The notes: a model not told the origin generated them from the letters alone. 41,860 nucleotides of DNA from Ruegeria sp. (GCF_028066395.1 NZ_JALCBM010000017.1:12113-53972); one strand, 5' to 3'; numbered from the stretch's first letter, positions 1 through 8,028 are shown. Translations and numbers: made by a program.

Positions 1-345
1 CATCTGGATTCGGGCTCGGTCGCCTCGCCCAACCGCGAGACCGAGGCGATGCTGGATGGTTCGGACGCCGTGTCGGACTGGCCGCTGTTGAATGCGTTGA
101 TCAACACCGCCAGCGGCGCGACCTGGGTGTCGCTGCATCACGGTGGCGGGGTTGGCATGGGTTTCAGCCAGCACGCAGGCGTGGTGATCTGCGCCGACGG
201 GACCGAGGACGCCGCGCGACGGTTGGAGCGGGTGTTGTGGAACGACCCGGCCTCGGGCGTGTGGCGTCATGCGGATGCGGGCTATGACATCGCTAAGGAT
301 TGCGCCCGTGAACATGGGCTTCGGTTGCCGGGAATTCTGGGATAG
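1..345 (+). CDS. hutU: Urocanate hydratase (urocanase), C-terminal part only
   Basis: The reading frame is open from base 1 and stops at 343-345, so the window cuts into this gene and only the last 114 residues are present. They contain the urocanase signature [18 protein letters not shown], followed by VICADGT and RHADAGYD, all typical of the C-terminal part of HutU. The enzyme is a cytosolic NAD+-dependent hydratase that converts urocanate to imidazolone propionate in histidine degradation. The remaining hut genes would lie upstream, outside the window. It is followed by serB after 67 bases. Identification is firm; nothing can be said about its start or promoter. Confidence 0.95.
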   Translation, partial: HLDSGSVASPNRETEAMLDGSDAVSDWPLLNALINTASGATWVSLHHGGGVGMGFSQHAGVVICADGTEDAARRLERVLWNDPASGVWRHADAGYDIAKDCAREHGLRLPGILG

Positions 346-412
346 GGCGAAACGGCTCTGGCGAAAATGCTGCACCTGCGATATGCGCAGGTGAACTTGC
401 CGGAGGTCGAAG

Positions 413-1291
413 ATGTACATTGCCACCTTGCTCACCAACCCCGCCGCGCCCGCGCTGGACCCGGCGCTGGTCGAGGCTTTGCGCAACGCATGGGGTGGCG
501 GCGACATCCAATGGCTTGCCCCGGACGAGGCGGCAGAGTTCCCGCTGTCGGACATCCCCGGTAACCGCTGGGACAGCTGGGCTGAGTTGCAACAGATGGG
601 TGTTGACCTGATCGTGCAACCCGCCGAGGGGCGGCGCAAAAAGATGCTGCTGGCCGATATGGACAGCACCATGATCCAGCAGGAATGCATCGACGAACTG
701 GCGGATGAGGCCGGTGTCGGCGACCGCGTCAAGGACATCACCGCCCGCGCCATGAATGGCGAGCTGGATTTCGAAGGCGCGCTGATCGAACGAGTTGGGT
801 TGCTGAAAGGTCTGGACGAGGCCGTGATCGGCAAGGTGCTGGCGGAACGGATCACCCTGATGCCCGGCGGTCGGGAGCTGTTGGCTACGATGCGCGCGCA
901 CGGAGCCTATGCCGCGCTGGTCTCGGGCGGGTTCACCGCGTTTACTGCTCGGGTGGCCGAGACGCTGGGCTTTGACGAAAACCGCGCCAACACCCTGCTG
1001 GCCGAAGACGGCAAGCTGACTGGGGACGTCCTGCGCCCGATCCTCGGGCGGCAGGCCAAGATTGAAGCGCTGGAACAGATCACCGCACGTCTGGGCATCG
1101 CCGAGGGAGATGTGATCGCCGTGGGCGACGGGGCCAATGATTTGGGCATGCTGGGCCGGGCGGGGACAGGCGTTGCGCTGCACGCCAAGCCCTCGGTCGC
1201 AGAAAAGTGCGATGTGCGTGTCAATTTCGGTGATCTGACCGCGCTGCTGTATCTGCAGGGGTATAGCCGGTCCGAATTCGTTTTGCCCTAA
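413..1291 (+). CDS. serB: Phosphoserine phosphatase SerB
   Basis: This 292-residue HAD-superfamily hydrolase carries out the last step of serine synthesis, phosphoserine to serine, in the cytosol. HAD motif I is ADMDST (nucleophile D82, acid/base D84), motif II is the Ser in LVSGGFTAFT, and motif III/IV is VGDGANDLGML near residue 240. About 75 N-terminal residues precede the catalytic core, as usual for the longer alphaproteobacterial SerB. The start is supported by GGAGG at 402-406, six bases before ATG. It stands alone between hutU and the ArsR operon and no clear terminator follows. Confidence 0.96.
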   Translation: MYIATLLTNPAAPALDPALVEALRNAWGGGDIQWLAPDEAAEFPLSDIPGNRWDSWAELQQMGVDLIVQPAEGRRKKMLLADMDSTMIQQECIDELADEAGVGDRVKDITARAMNGELDFEGALIERVGLLKGLDEAVIGKVLAERITLMPGGRELLATMRAHGAYAALVSGGFTAFTARVAETLGFDENRANTLLAEDGKLTGDVLRPILGRQAKIEALEQITARLGIAEGDVIAVGDGANDLGMLGRAGTGVALHAKPSVAEKCDVRVNFGDLTALLYLQGYSRSEFVLP

Positions 1292-1324
1292 GGGGCTTTC
1301 CTTAATTTAACACATGTGTTAAAT
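1283..1324 (+). promoter_or_regulatory. Perfect 20-bp palindromic operator, with possible promoter, before the ArsR operon
   Basis: Bases 1305-1324 form a perfect palindrome, ATTTAACACATGTGTTAAAT, ending one base before the ATG of the ArsR-type gene. A weak sigma70-like pair fits it: TTGCCC at 1283-1288, 17 bases, TTTAAC at 1306-1311, placing the -10 inside the left half of the palindrome. A dimer bound here would block transcription, as expected for an autorepressing ArsR protein. The palindrome is seen directly; the promoter assignment is inference. No Shine-Dalgarno sequence lies between the palindrome and the start codon. Confidence 0.7.
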
Positions 1325-1325
1325 A

Positions 1326-1661
1326 ATGGCCATGAACACACTTCTGGCCACATTCTCCGCCTTGTCCGACGCCACCCGCTTTTCGATTGTCGAGCAGTTG
1401 ATGGAACAGGGCGAACTGCCCGCCGGTGACCTGATCGAGGGTCGCGGCATGTCCGGCGCCGCGATCTCGCGCCATTTGAAAGTGCTGCGGTCGGCGGGGC
1501 TGGTGCAGCAACGCGTCCAAGGCACGCAACGGATGTATTCGATCCAGCCCGAGGGGCTACGGGCGATTGCCGAATGGACCATCTCGAAGCGGCAATTCTG
1601 GGAGGCCAGCCTCGACCGTCTGGATGACATTATTGAAAGGGAGACATCATGGCCGACCTGA
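1326..1661 (+). CDS. ArsR-family winged-helix transcriptional regulator
   Basis: A 111-residue regulator with the ArsR fold: an N-terminal helix (LLATFSALSDATRFSIVEQL), the recognition region AAISRHLKVLRSAGLV around residues 45-60, and the wing QQRVQGTQRMYSI. It lacks the CVC metal-binding motif of arsenic or cadmium sensors, so it belongs to the broad non-metal group commonly paired with SRPBCC proteins. It probably represses its own operon through the palindrome at 1305-1324. A second in-frame ATG at 1332 is also possible, because neither has a clear ribosome site. Its end overlaps the next gene by 13 bases, indicating translational coupling. The ligand is unknown. Confidence 0.9.
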   Translation: MAMNTLLATFSALSDATRFSIVEQLMEQGELPAGDLIEGRGMSGAAISRHLKVLRSAGLVQQRVQGTQRMYSIQPEGLRAIAEWTISKRQFWEASLDRLDDIIERETSWPT

Positions 1662-2077
1662 AACTGGAGCGGGACTTTCCCGTCAGCCCCGAGGATCTGT
1701 TTGCCTGGATCAGTGACGGCGCGAAGCTGTTGCAATGGTGGGGCCCGGAAGGGATGCATGTGCCGGAACACAATCTGGATTTCTCGCGCACCGGTCCATG
1801 GTATTCAGTAATGCAGAACAGCGAGGGCCAGCAATTCAAGGTTTCGGGTCACGTAACCCATGTCGACCGGCCCAACTCGGTGGGATTCACGTGGGGCTGG
1901 CATGACGATCAGGATCAGCGCGGCGCGGAAAGCCATGTGACCTTTTCAGTCAGCGCCACCGAAACCGGGTCTCGCCTGACGCTGGATCACCGCGAACTGG
2001 CTGATGCCGAGGCCGCTGCCAACCACAATCAGGGCTGGACATCGTCGCTGCGCAAGCTCGAAGCGCGCTGCAAGTAG
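1649..2077 (+). CDS. SRPBCC / AHSA1-type lipid-binding-fold protein
   Basis: A 142-residue protein of the START-like SRPBCC superfamily, subgroup related to the Hsp90 ATPase activator C-domain (AHSA1). Characteristic segments are the opening FPVSPEDLFAWIS, LLQWWGPEGM near residues 31-40, and the closing amphipathic helix NHNQGWTSSLRKLEA. Such proteins form a cupped hydrophobic cavity; in ArsR operons their substrate is generally unknown. GGGAG lies just before the ATG at 1649, inside the end of the ArsR gene. It is the middle gene of the three-gene unit. Cytosolic; no signal peptide. Confidence 0.85.
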   Translation: MADLKLERDFPVSPEDLFAWISDGAKLLQWWGPEGMHVPEHNLDFSRTGPWYSVMQNSEGQQFKVSGHVTHVDRPNSVGFTWGWHDDQDQRGAESHVTFSVSATETGSRLTLDHRELADAEAAANHNQGWTSSLRKLEARCK

Positions 2078-2099
2078 ATTTCAATCAGGGAGGAGCAAT

Positions 2100-2420
2100 A
2101 TGCCCCAATATTTGTTTGTCTATCACGGCGGTCACACCCCGACCGATCCGGCGGAAATCGAAGCAACCATGGCCGCCTGGGGCGCATGGTTTCAGGGCAT
2201 GGGCGATGCGCTGGAAATCCCCGGCAATCCGGTGGGTCAGTCCTATACCGTCAGCAATGGCAGCGTTGTTGACAATGGCGGCGCCAATCCGGCCTCGGGC
2301 TTTACGGTCATCAAGGCCGACAGCATCGACGCTGCGACCGAGATGGCCAAGGGTTGTCCGATGGTCGTGAACGGATCAGGCTCGGTCGAGGTGGCCGAGG
2401 TGCACGAGATCGAGATGTAA
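2100..2420 (+). CDS. YCII-related domain protein
   Basis: A 106-residue protein starting MPQYLFVYHGG, with alternating strands and helices and the C-terminal CPMVVNGSGSVEVAEVHEIEM, resembling the YCII/DGPF-like ferredoxin-fold family. The ATG at 2100 follows a strong ribosome site, GGGAGGAG at 2088-2095, so a longer reading frame beginning inside the preceding gene is not the real start. It completes the ArsR-SRPBCC-YCII operon, a combination met repeatedly in alphaproteobacteria. Family members are small cytosolic proteins, some possibly enzymatic; no reaction can be assigned here. Its stop lies one base from the convergent asparaginase gene. Confidence 0.8.
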   Translation: MPQYLFVYHGGHTPTDPAEIEATMAAWGAWFQGMGDALEIPGNPVGQSYTVSNGSVVDNGGANPASGFTVIKADSIDAATEMAKGCPMVVNGSGSVEVAEVHEIEM

Positions 2421-2421
2421 C

Positions 2422-3420
2422 TTAGCCCGGGAAGCCCGGTGCGGGTTTGATCACGCCGGTCTCCAGCCCGCGACGGCTGTATTGCGTGGCGTTCATGAAT
2501 TTGCTTGTGGCCGGGTGATCGGCCTCCAGCACGCCCACACTGACCAATAGCGCGGCGATGGCGCATTCACTGGCGCGGGTGGTGCCGTCGGTGATCTTCA
2601 GCGCGATCCCCATCCGCTTTTCCGGGACGATGGCCACGAAAACGGCCTCGGCTCCGGTCTTGATTGCCACGCGCCCGTCCATGGCGCGCATCAATTCGGT
2701 ACAGGCGCGGTTTTCGCCAGCGACCAGTTCGGGGTGTTTCATCATCGCGGCGGTCAGTTGCTGCGCCGCATCGCTGGCCCGATCCGACCGGACAGCGGCG
2801 GAGGCGAACCATGCCATCGACCGCGCCAGCCCCACCAGCGAGGTGGCAAAGTTCGGGGCCGAGCAGCCGTCGATGCCATAACAGGGGCTGGTTTCGCCTG
2901 TGGTCTCTTCCAAAGCGGACAGGCAGGCTTGCTGAACCGGGTGGTCGATCTCAAGATATTCCGGCCCGGCGCCCATATGCTGCGCCACGGTCAGGAACCC
3001 GCAATGCTTGCCCGAGCAATTGTTGTGGATCTGGCACGGCGTGTCGTCCGCAAGGATCAGCCCGTCGCGGGCGGCCATGTCCTGCGGCTCTTGCGGGCCG
3101 CAGCGCAGGTCGGGTTCGGCCAGCCCCAGATGATCCAGCCAGGCCGACACGCGGTCGGTGTGGATATGCGCCCCGGAATGGGACGCGCAGGCCAGCGCCA
3201 GATGCTCGGAATTCAGCCCGTATTTCGCCGCGGCGCCGGATGTGATCAACGGCAGCGCCTGGATCATCTTGGCCGAGGATCGCGGATAGATCACCGCGTT
3301 GGGATCACCCCAGCTGCGCACGATCTGGCCGCTGTCATCGCAGATTACCGCGTGACCCAGATGCAGGCTTTCCAGCAGGGGGCCGCGCCACAGTTCTGTC
3401 ATCGGTACGGGCTGCGTCAT
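2422..3420 (-). CDS. L-asparaginase, Rhizobium etli type (asparaginase II family)
   Basis: This 332-residue protein belongs to the thermolabile asparaginase family typified by R. etli ReAV, unrelated in sequence to the E. coli type II and plant-type enzymes. It should hydrolyse asparagine to aspartate and ammonia. From the chosen start the residues recalled as important in ReAV fall at S48 and K51 (RSSAK), S80 (ACASHSG), C135 and K138 (NNCSGKHC), and a third Cys at 186 (GIDGCS). An upstream in-frame ATG at 3444 is less likely, because GGAGG at 3426-3430 sits five bases before the ATG at 3420. No signal peptide is seen. The residue roles come from family knowledge. Confidence 0.9.
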   Translation of the reverse strand: MTQPVPMTELWRGPLLESLHLGHAVICDDSGQIVRSWGDPNAVIYPRSSAKMIQALPLITSGAAAKYGLNSEHLALACASHSGAHIHTDRVSAWLDHLGLAEPDLRCGPQEPQDMAARDGLILADDTPCQIHNNCSGKHCGFLTVAQHMGAGPEYLEIDHPVQQACLSALEETTGETSPCYGIDGCSAPNFATSLVGLARSMAWFASAAVRSDRASDAAQQLTAAMMKHPELVAGENRACTELMRAMDGRVAIKTGAEAVFVAIVPEKRMGIALKITDGTTRASECAIAALLVSVGVLEADHPATSKFMNATQYSRRGLETGVIKPAPGFPG

Positions 3421-3598
3421 CTCGACCTCCGGGTTAATGCGCAAAATTCTGCCAATCGCCCTTTCGCCTGTGGCGAAACCTGCGTTAGTGTGTGTATGTC
3501 GGCAATCATCGGAATGCGCAATATCACAGACGAACTGGCAGGGTTCGCAGTCAAATCCGATGGCTATGAGGTATGGGTCGAGCTAGGAGGCTGGACAG

Positions 3599-4132
3599 AT
3601 GGGATCAAAACTCGTCCGCGTGATCGCGGGCCTGTGCATGGCCGGAATGGCCACAACCGCAATCGCGCAGCAGGCGGACAGTACAAATCGCGTGTCTGTG
3701 AATACGGACTGGAGCGTTTTCGTCGACGATGATCCCACCGAGTGCTGGAGCGTTGCCACACCGGATGAAACCGTTAATACCCGTGGTGGTCGTGTGGTTT
3801 CCGTTCGGCGCAGTGACATTTTGTTGTTCATAGTTTTTCGTCCGAGTGAAGACGCAAATGGACAAGTTTCATTTACAGGCGGATACCCGTTTGCGGCAGG
3901 ATCAACGGTCAATGTGCGAATCGACGATCAGGAGTTCGAATTCATTACGGACGGTGAATGGGCCTGGCCTTCGACGAAAGGTCAAGAACCCAATGTAATA
4001 GCAGCCATGAAGCGCGGGACCGAGGCCGTGCTGACCGCCCGGTCCGAGCGCGGCACGCAGACCAAAGACACGTTCTCTCTGCTGGGCTTCACCGCCGCGC
4101 TGGAAGACGCCGAGACACGCTGCACGAACTGA
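3599..4132 (+). CDS. Invasion-associated locus B (IalB) family exported protein
   Basis: A 177-residue protein with a signal peptide of about 23 residues (MGSKLVRVIAGLCMAGMATTAIA, cut before QQADS) and an IalB domain. Recognisable segments are WSVFVDDDPTECWSV, RRSDILLFIVFRP, SFTGGYPFAAGSTV, DGEWAWPS and RGTQTKDTFSLLGF. Two cysteines, one in TECWSV and one near the C-terminus, could form a disulfide. The name comes from Bartonella erythrocyte invasion, but family members are common in free-living alphaproteobacteria, where the role is unclear. AGGAGG at 3585-3590 supports the start. Confidence 0.88.
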   Translation: MGSKLVRVIAGLCMAGMATTAIAQQADSTNRVSVNTDWSVFVDDDPTECWSVATPDETVNTRGGRVVSVRRSDILLFIVFRPSEDANGQVSFTGGYPFAAGSTVNVRIDDQEFEFITDGEWAWPSTKGQEPNVIAAMKRGTEAVLTARSERGTQTKDTFSLLGFTAALEDAETRCTN

Positions 4133-4192
4133 CAGACAATCGCCGCGCAAATCGGGTAGGCTTGGTCTTGTCCAGATCAAGGAGTCCTCGCG

Positions 4193-4570
4193 ATGCGCTA
4201 CGTTCTGCCTCTCTGCCTTGCCCCAATAGCGGGTTTTGCCGATCCGACGCTGGAATGCACGGACGCGCCGTCTCAGGTCGAGATCGGCGCTTGTGTGGCC
4301 GATATGGAAGCCCGAGTGGAGATCGCCCTGCAATCTGCCTATGGCTTTGCCACCGACGCCGCGCGCGAGTCGGATGAGGTCACCGGGCGCGCAGCAGCCA
4401 TACCAGCGCTTGAGGCCTCGCAAACCGCATGGACCGCCTATCGCGATGCGCAGTGCGAGGCGGTTGGGGCCTCATTCGGGGGCGGATCGGGCACCGGGAT
4501 CGGCATCACCGCCTGCCGCGTGCAACTGGGCCGCGCCCGCGTCGATGAATTGCTGCGCTTTGCCAACTGA
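4193..4570 (+). CDS. LprI-like (DUF1311) small exported protein
   Basis: A 125-residue protein with a short signal peptide (MRYVLPLCLAPIAGFA, then DPTLEC) and one lysozyme-inhibitor LprI-like N-domain. The family pattern is visible: C near residue 22, IGACVADME, then SQTAWTAYRDAQCEA and a Cys before the final helix, giving four cysteines in the mature protein that probably form two disulfides. It acts outside the cytoplasm. Related proteins inhibit lysozyme in mycobacteria, but most DUF1311 proteins are uncharacterised, so inhibition is only possible here. GGAG at 4181-4184 supports the start. Confidence 0.8.
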   Translation: MRYVLPLCLAPIAGFADPTLECTDAPSQVEIGACVADMEARVEIALQSAYGFATDAARESDEVTGRAAAIPALEASQTAWTAYRDAQCEAVGASFGGGSGTGIGITACRVQLGRARVDELLRFAN

Positions 4571-4578
4571 GATTCCTT

Positions 4579-4606
4579 TTGATCTTTGCGCGCGTTCCTA
4601 TATAGA
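4579..4606 (+). promoter_or_regulatory. Candidate sigma70 promoter of rlmN
   Basis: TTGATC (4579-4584), 16 bases, TATAGA (4601-4606), each matching the consensus at four of six positions and followed by a leader of about 30 bases before the rlmN ATG. It lies in the short gap after the LprI-like gene, where an independent promoter for this housekeeping gene is expected. Assigned by eye only. Confidence 0.45.
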
Positions 4607-4642
4607 GGCGCATCCCAAGCCAGAATCCGTTGAGACAAGCAA

Positions 4643-5827
4643 ATGTCGCCCAAAGCGCCGATCACCCAGGACGTCATGACCATCCCCCGCAAACTGCCCG
4701 AGGGGAAGGTGAACCTCGTCGGTCTGACCCGCGACCAGCTGCGTGCGGCGCTGATCGAACATGGCACGCCGGAAAAGCAGGCCAAGATGCGCACCGGGCA
4801 GATCTGGCAGTGGATCTATCAATGGGGCGTGCGCGACTTTGCGCAGATGACCAATCTGGCCAAAGCCTATCGCGCGCAACTGGCTGAGCATTTCGTCATC
4901 GAAATCCCCGAGGTCGTGACGCGGCAAGTGTCCGAGGATGGCACCCGCAAGTACCTGTGCCGCATCGCAGGCGGGCATGAGGTCGAGGTCGTCTATATCC
5001 CCGAAGAGGATCGCGGCACGCTGTGTATCTCGTCTCAGGTCGGCTGCACGCTGACCTGTTCCTTCTGCCATACCGGCACGCAGAAACTGGTGCGCAACCT
5101 GACGGCGGCCGAGATTGTCGGGCAGGTGATGATGGCCCGCGATGATCTTGAGGAATGGCCCACCCCCGGTGCGCCCAAGGACGAAACCCGTCTGCTGTCG
5201 AACATCGTTCTGATGGGCATGGGTGAGCCGCTCTATAACTTCGACAACGTCCGCGATGCGATGAAGATCGCGATGGACCCCGAAGGGATTTCTCTGTCGC
5301 GTCGCCGGATTACGCTCTCGACCTCGGGTGTGGTGCCTGAAATCGCGCGCACGGCCGAGGAAATCGGCTGTCTGCTGGCGATCTCGTTCCATGCGACCAC
5401 GGATGAGACCCGCGACGTGCTGGTGCCCATCAACAAGCGCTGGAATATCGAGGAACTGCTGCAGGCACTGGCCAGCTACCCCAATGCCTCGAATTCTGAG
5501 CGGATTACATTTGAATATGTGATGCTGGACGGCGTGAATGACAGCGACGCGGATGCGCATCGCCTGATCGAACACATCAAACGCCACAATATCCCGGCCA
5601 AGATCAACCTGATCCCGTTCAACGAATGGCCCGGCGCGCCGTACAAGCGCAGCTCGAACAACCGTATCCGGGCCTTTGCGAATATCATCTATCAGGCGGG
5701 CTATGCCTCACCCATCCGCAAGACGCGGGGCGAGGATATCATGGCCGCCTGTGGTCAGCTGAAATCGGCCACCGAACGCGCCCGCAAGTCGCGCAAACAG
5801 ATCGAATCCGAGGCCGGTCTGGGCTGA
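4643..5827 (+). CDS. rlmN: Dual-specificity 23S rRNA (A2503-C2) / tRNA (A37-C2) methyltransferase RlmN
   Basis: A 394-residue radical-SAM methylase that adds a C2 methyl group to A2503 of 23S rRNA and, in E. coli, to A37 of some tRNAs. It has an N-terminal accessory domain (to about residue 90), then [22 protein letters not shown] and the cluster-binding CTLTCSFC (C135, C139, C142). [14 protein letters not shown] is the SAM-binding GEP motif. The C-terminal methyl-carrying cysteine is C370 in MAACGQL. All catalytic features are present. A second ATG (codon 12) could also serve as start. It appears to be a single-gene unit. Confidence 0.97.
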   Translation: MSPKAPITQDVMTIPRKLPEGKVNLVGLTRDQLRAALIEHGTPEKQAKMRTGQIWQWIYQWGVRDFAQMTNLAKAYRAQLAEHFVIEIPEVVTRQVSEDGTRKYLCRIAGGHEVEVVYIPEEDRGTLCISSQVGCTLTCSFCHTGTQKLVRNLTAAEIVGQVMMARDDLEEWPTPGAPKDETRLLSNIVLMGMGEPLYNFDNVRDAMKIAMDPEGISLSRRRITLSTSGVVPEIARTAEEIGCLLAISFHATTDETRDVLVPINKRWNIEELLQALASYPNASNSERITFEYVMLDGVNDSDADAHRLIEHIKRHNIPAKINLIPFNEWPGAPYKRSSNNRIRAFANIIYQAGYASPIRKTRGEDIMAACGQLKSATERARKSRKQIESEAGLG

Positions 5828-5848
5828 AAGCCCCCAAAAACGCACAGT

Positions 5849-5870
5849 GCGCAGGTGAAATATCCTGCGC
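5849..5870 (+). terminator. Short hairpin downstream of rlmN
   Basis: GCGCAGG and CCTGCGC form a 7-bp perfect stem with an 8-base loop, 22 bases after the rlmN stop. No run of T follows, so if it ends transcription it does so weakly or with help. Otherwise it may only protect the 3' end of the message. Confidence 0.3.
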
Positions 5871-6055
5871 GGCCTGTCTATTCATCTTCCGATTTGCTAA
5901 TATGTGACCACACTTAGGCGGTTCAACTTCGCGCACAAGGCGGTGAGGTTGTGAACCGGGTCATAGAAAGATCCCTCAGAACCGCTATCGTGAAAGGTGG
6001 GTGAGCAGGGGCGGTGTTCAGGCAAAACCGTATTCAAGACGGATGGGCCACAGCA

Positions 6056-6670
6056 ATGAATGCAAAACGCACGCAGATTATGGCGGCTTTGGCCGTGTTA
6101 CTGGTCGGAGTGTCTGGCACCATCGCGCAGACGAATGATCAGGATGCGCATATCGCCATCGAGAACCCAGCCGATCTGACCAAGGATGAGGCGCGGCAGC
6201 ACTATCGCGGGCTGACCAAGCGCATGGCGCGGGGGTACGCGGCGGCGCAGCTGGATTTGATCCGCAACTATCAGAACTGGCCGCTGTTCAACGACGCCCC
6301 CTATATCTCGGCCACGCATGGGCAGCGTTTCGTGAACAGCTATGCCAACCGTATGGCGCACAATTACGGCACGATGGCCGAAGGTGAGGAATTGCCGGTG
6401 GGCTCGGTTCTGGCCAAGGACAGCATGACCGTAACGGATGAGGGCAATATCCACCCCGGCGCCATGTTCGTGATGGAGAAACTGCCCAAGGGTGCCAGCC
6501 CGGATACCGCCGATTGGCGCTATATCATGGTGTTGCCGGATGGGTCGCTGTTTGGTGACACGATGGGCAACCGTGCAGGGGCCGTGGCCTATTGCCATGA
6601 CTGCCACGAGGCCGTCGCGGATCGCGACTATACCTTTTACGTACCCGAGGAATTCCGCGTTTCGCAGTAG
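6056..6670 (+). CDS. c-type cytochrome P460 family protein
   Basis: A 204-residue exported haem protein. The signal peptide MNAKRTQIMAALAVLLVGVSG is followed by a P460-like beta-rich domain (NWPLFNDAPYISATHGQRFVNSYAN, then ELPVGSVLAKDSMTV) and the haem c attachment motif CHDCH at residues 180-184. Members of the family oxidise hydroxylamine or bind NO in the periplasm, depending on a lysine cross-link to haem; I cannot tell which applies. The ATG at 6056 is chosen because it gives a proper signal peptide; an in-frame GTG at 6014 would add 14 residues before it. No biogenesis genes lie nearby. Confidence 0.82.
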   Translation: MNAKRTQIMAALAVLLVGVSGTIAQTNDQDAHIAIENPADLTKDEARQHYRGLTKRMARGYAAAQLDLIRNYQNWPLFNDAPYISATHGQRFVNSYANRMAHNYGTMAEGEELPVGSVLAKDSMTVTDEGNIHPGAMFVMEKLPKGASPDTADWRYIMVLPDGSLFGDTMGNRAGAVAYCHDCHEAVADRDYTFYVPEEFRVSQ

Positions 6671-6682
6671 CCCCCGGACCCG

Positions 6683-7021
6683 TTAGCTGCGCCGGAACCG
6701 CGCGGTGCCGATCACCTCGATCAATTGCTGGCGCACGGGTTCGGGTTGCGCCTCGACGGCGGTCAGAACCTCGCGCAGCTCGGCGCGCAGCCCGTGCATC
6801 TGGTCGATCAGCGAGATCATCATCGACAGCGCATCGGCCTCCATGTCGTATTGGTCATGCAGCTCGCAGGCCAGTTCCAGCCGCGCCACGTCGATGCTGT
6901 GATAGACCAGCCCCTGATCGGAGTGTTCGGGGATCACGATTTCGGCGGCCAGATACTCGGTCAACCGGTCCGAGGTCAGCCGGGCGATGGCTTGGATCAG
7001 TTCCTCTTCGGTCAGGGTCAT
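6683..7021 (-). CDS. cbpM: Chaperone modulator CbpM
   Basis: A 112-residue, largely helical protein matching the CbpM (MerR-like HTH fold) family, which binds the J domain of CbpA and inhibits its co-chaperone and DNA-binding activity. Recognisable features are an acidic N-terminal helix, the central VYHSIDVARLELACELHDQYDMEADALSMMISLIDQ split over two helices, and a leucine-rich C-terminal helix. It overlaps the end of cbpA by four bases, so the two are co-translated in the expected order. It converges on the cytochrome P460 gene with a 12-base gap. Confidence 0.85.
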   Translation of the reverse strand: MTLTEEELIQAIARLTSDRLTEYLAAEIVIPEHSDQGLVYHSIDVARLELACELHDQYDMEADALSMMISLIDQMHGLRAELREVLTAVEAQPEPVRQQLIEVIGTARFRRS

Positions 7022-7935
7022 GACGGCATTCCTTTGCGCGGGTCATAGCGGTGGGTGTCGCGCCATGTTTCCATGAAGTGCTTCATCTCGTCGTCGATCT
7101 GGTCGGGCAGCGTGACGGTCAGTTCGATCAACTGATCGCCCCGCTCGCCTGAGCCGCGTTTCCTGACGCCCTTGCCGCGCAGCCGCAGGGTCTTGCCGCT
7201 GCTGGTGCCTGCTGGAACGGTGACATTCACGCCGCCATCGATGGTGGGGGCCGGGACCTTTCCGCCCAGAATGGCCTCATCAATCGAGATCGGCAGAGTG
7301 ATGTGGATGTCGTCGCCCTGCCGGTCGAACAGCGGGTGTTTGGCGACCGAGACGGTGACCAAAGCATCCCCTGGAGGCCCCTCGCCATAACCCGGCGCGC
7401 CTTTGCCGCGCAGGCGGATGGTCTGGCCGTCGGTGATGCCGGGCGGTATCTTGACCTCGATCCGGTCGCCATCGGGCAGGGTCAGTTTCTGGCTGGCCCC
7501 GAACACCGCATCCAGAAAGCTGATCTGCAGGGCATAGTTCAGATTATGCCCCGGCGCGTGGAATTCATGTGTGCGCTGCCCGTATCCGGCACGGCCCCGC
7601 ATGAATTCGGCGAAGATGTCGGACATGTCCTCCGTGTCCTCGGCCCGCCCGCGATAGGGGTTCCCGGCGGCCTCGGCATAGTCGCGATAGTATTGCTGCT
7701 GAGGCCGTTCCTGACCCGAGGCGTCAATCTCTCCGCTGTCATAACGCGCGCGGGTGTCGGGATCTTTCAGCAGATCATAGGCGGCGGCTGCGGCCTTGAA
7801 TTTCGCCTCAGCCTCGGCATCGCCGGGCTTGAGGTCCGGGTGGCAGTCCTTGGCGATGCGCCGATAGGCTTTCTTGATATCGGCGGCGCTGGCGTCTTTC
7901 GAAACGCCCAGAACGGAATAGGGATCGTCGCTCAT
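7018..7935 (-). CDS. cbpA: DnaJ-class co-chaperone CbpA
   Basis: A 305-residue type B J-protein. The J domain occupies residues 1-70 with the DnaK-activating HPD triad at 32-34 (KDCHPDLKPG). A linker of about 50 residues rich in Q, R and Y follows, then two C-terminal substrate-binding beta domains (LNYALQISFLDAVFG onwards, with LRGKGAPGYG and LRGKGVRKRG). The zinc-finger cysteines of true DnaJ are absent, which together with the cbpM neighbour supports CbpA. It stimulates DnaK ATPase and binds unfolded clients; the E. coli protein also binds curved DNA. A large inverted repeat lies 53 bases upstream of the start. Confidence 0.92.
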   Translation of the reverse strand: MSDDPYSVLGVSKDASAADIKKAYRRIAKDCHPDLKPGDAEAEAKFKAAAAAYDLLKDPDTRARYDSGEIDASGQERPQQQYYRDYAEAAGNPYRGRAEDTEDMSDIFAEFMRGRAGYGQRTHEFHAPGHNLNYALQISFLDAVFGASQKLTLPDGDRIEVKIPPGITDGQTIRLRGKGAPGYGEGPPGDALVTVSVAKHPLFDRQGDDIHITLPISIDEAILGGKVPAPTIDGGVNVTVPAGTSSGKTLRLRGKGVRKRGSGERGDQLIELTVTLPDQIDDEMKHFMETWRDTHRYDPRKGMPS

Positions 7936-7987
7936 CTCACCTCTCGCGGATGTGGCAGGTCTGATCGTGATGAATGTGTTTTATCAT

Positions 7988-8028
7988 GCGGTTTCAATGC
8001 CTCAAAAGGAAGAGGCATTTGAAACCGC
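7988..8028. repeat. Long inverted repeat in the divergent cbpA gap
   Basis: Arm 7988-8003 (GCGGTTTCAATGCCTC) pairs with 8012-8028 across the 8-base loop AAAAGGAA. The pairing is perfect over 16 bp apart from one extra T in the right arm. It sits between the divergent cbpA and membrane-protein genes, so it cannot end transcription of either. It could be an operator, a leader structure of the cbpA message, or an interspersed palindromic element. No second copy was noticed in this window. Confidence 0.8.

Noticed and set aside
3445-3598. A clear promoter or small gene between the asparaginase and IalB genes
   Set aside because: I found no convincing -35/-10 pair and no small frame with a ribosome site in this 154-base stretch.
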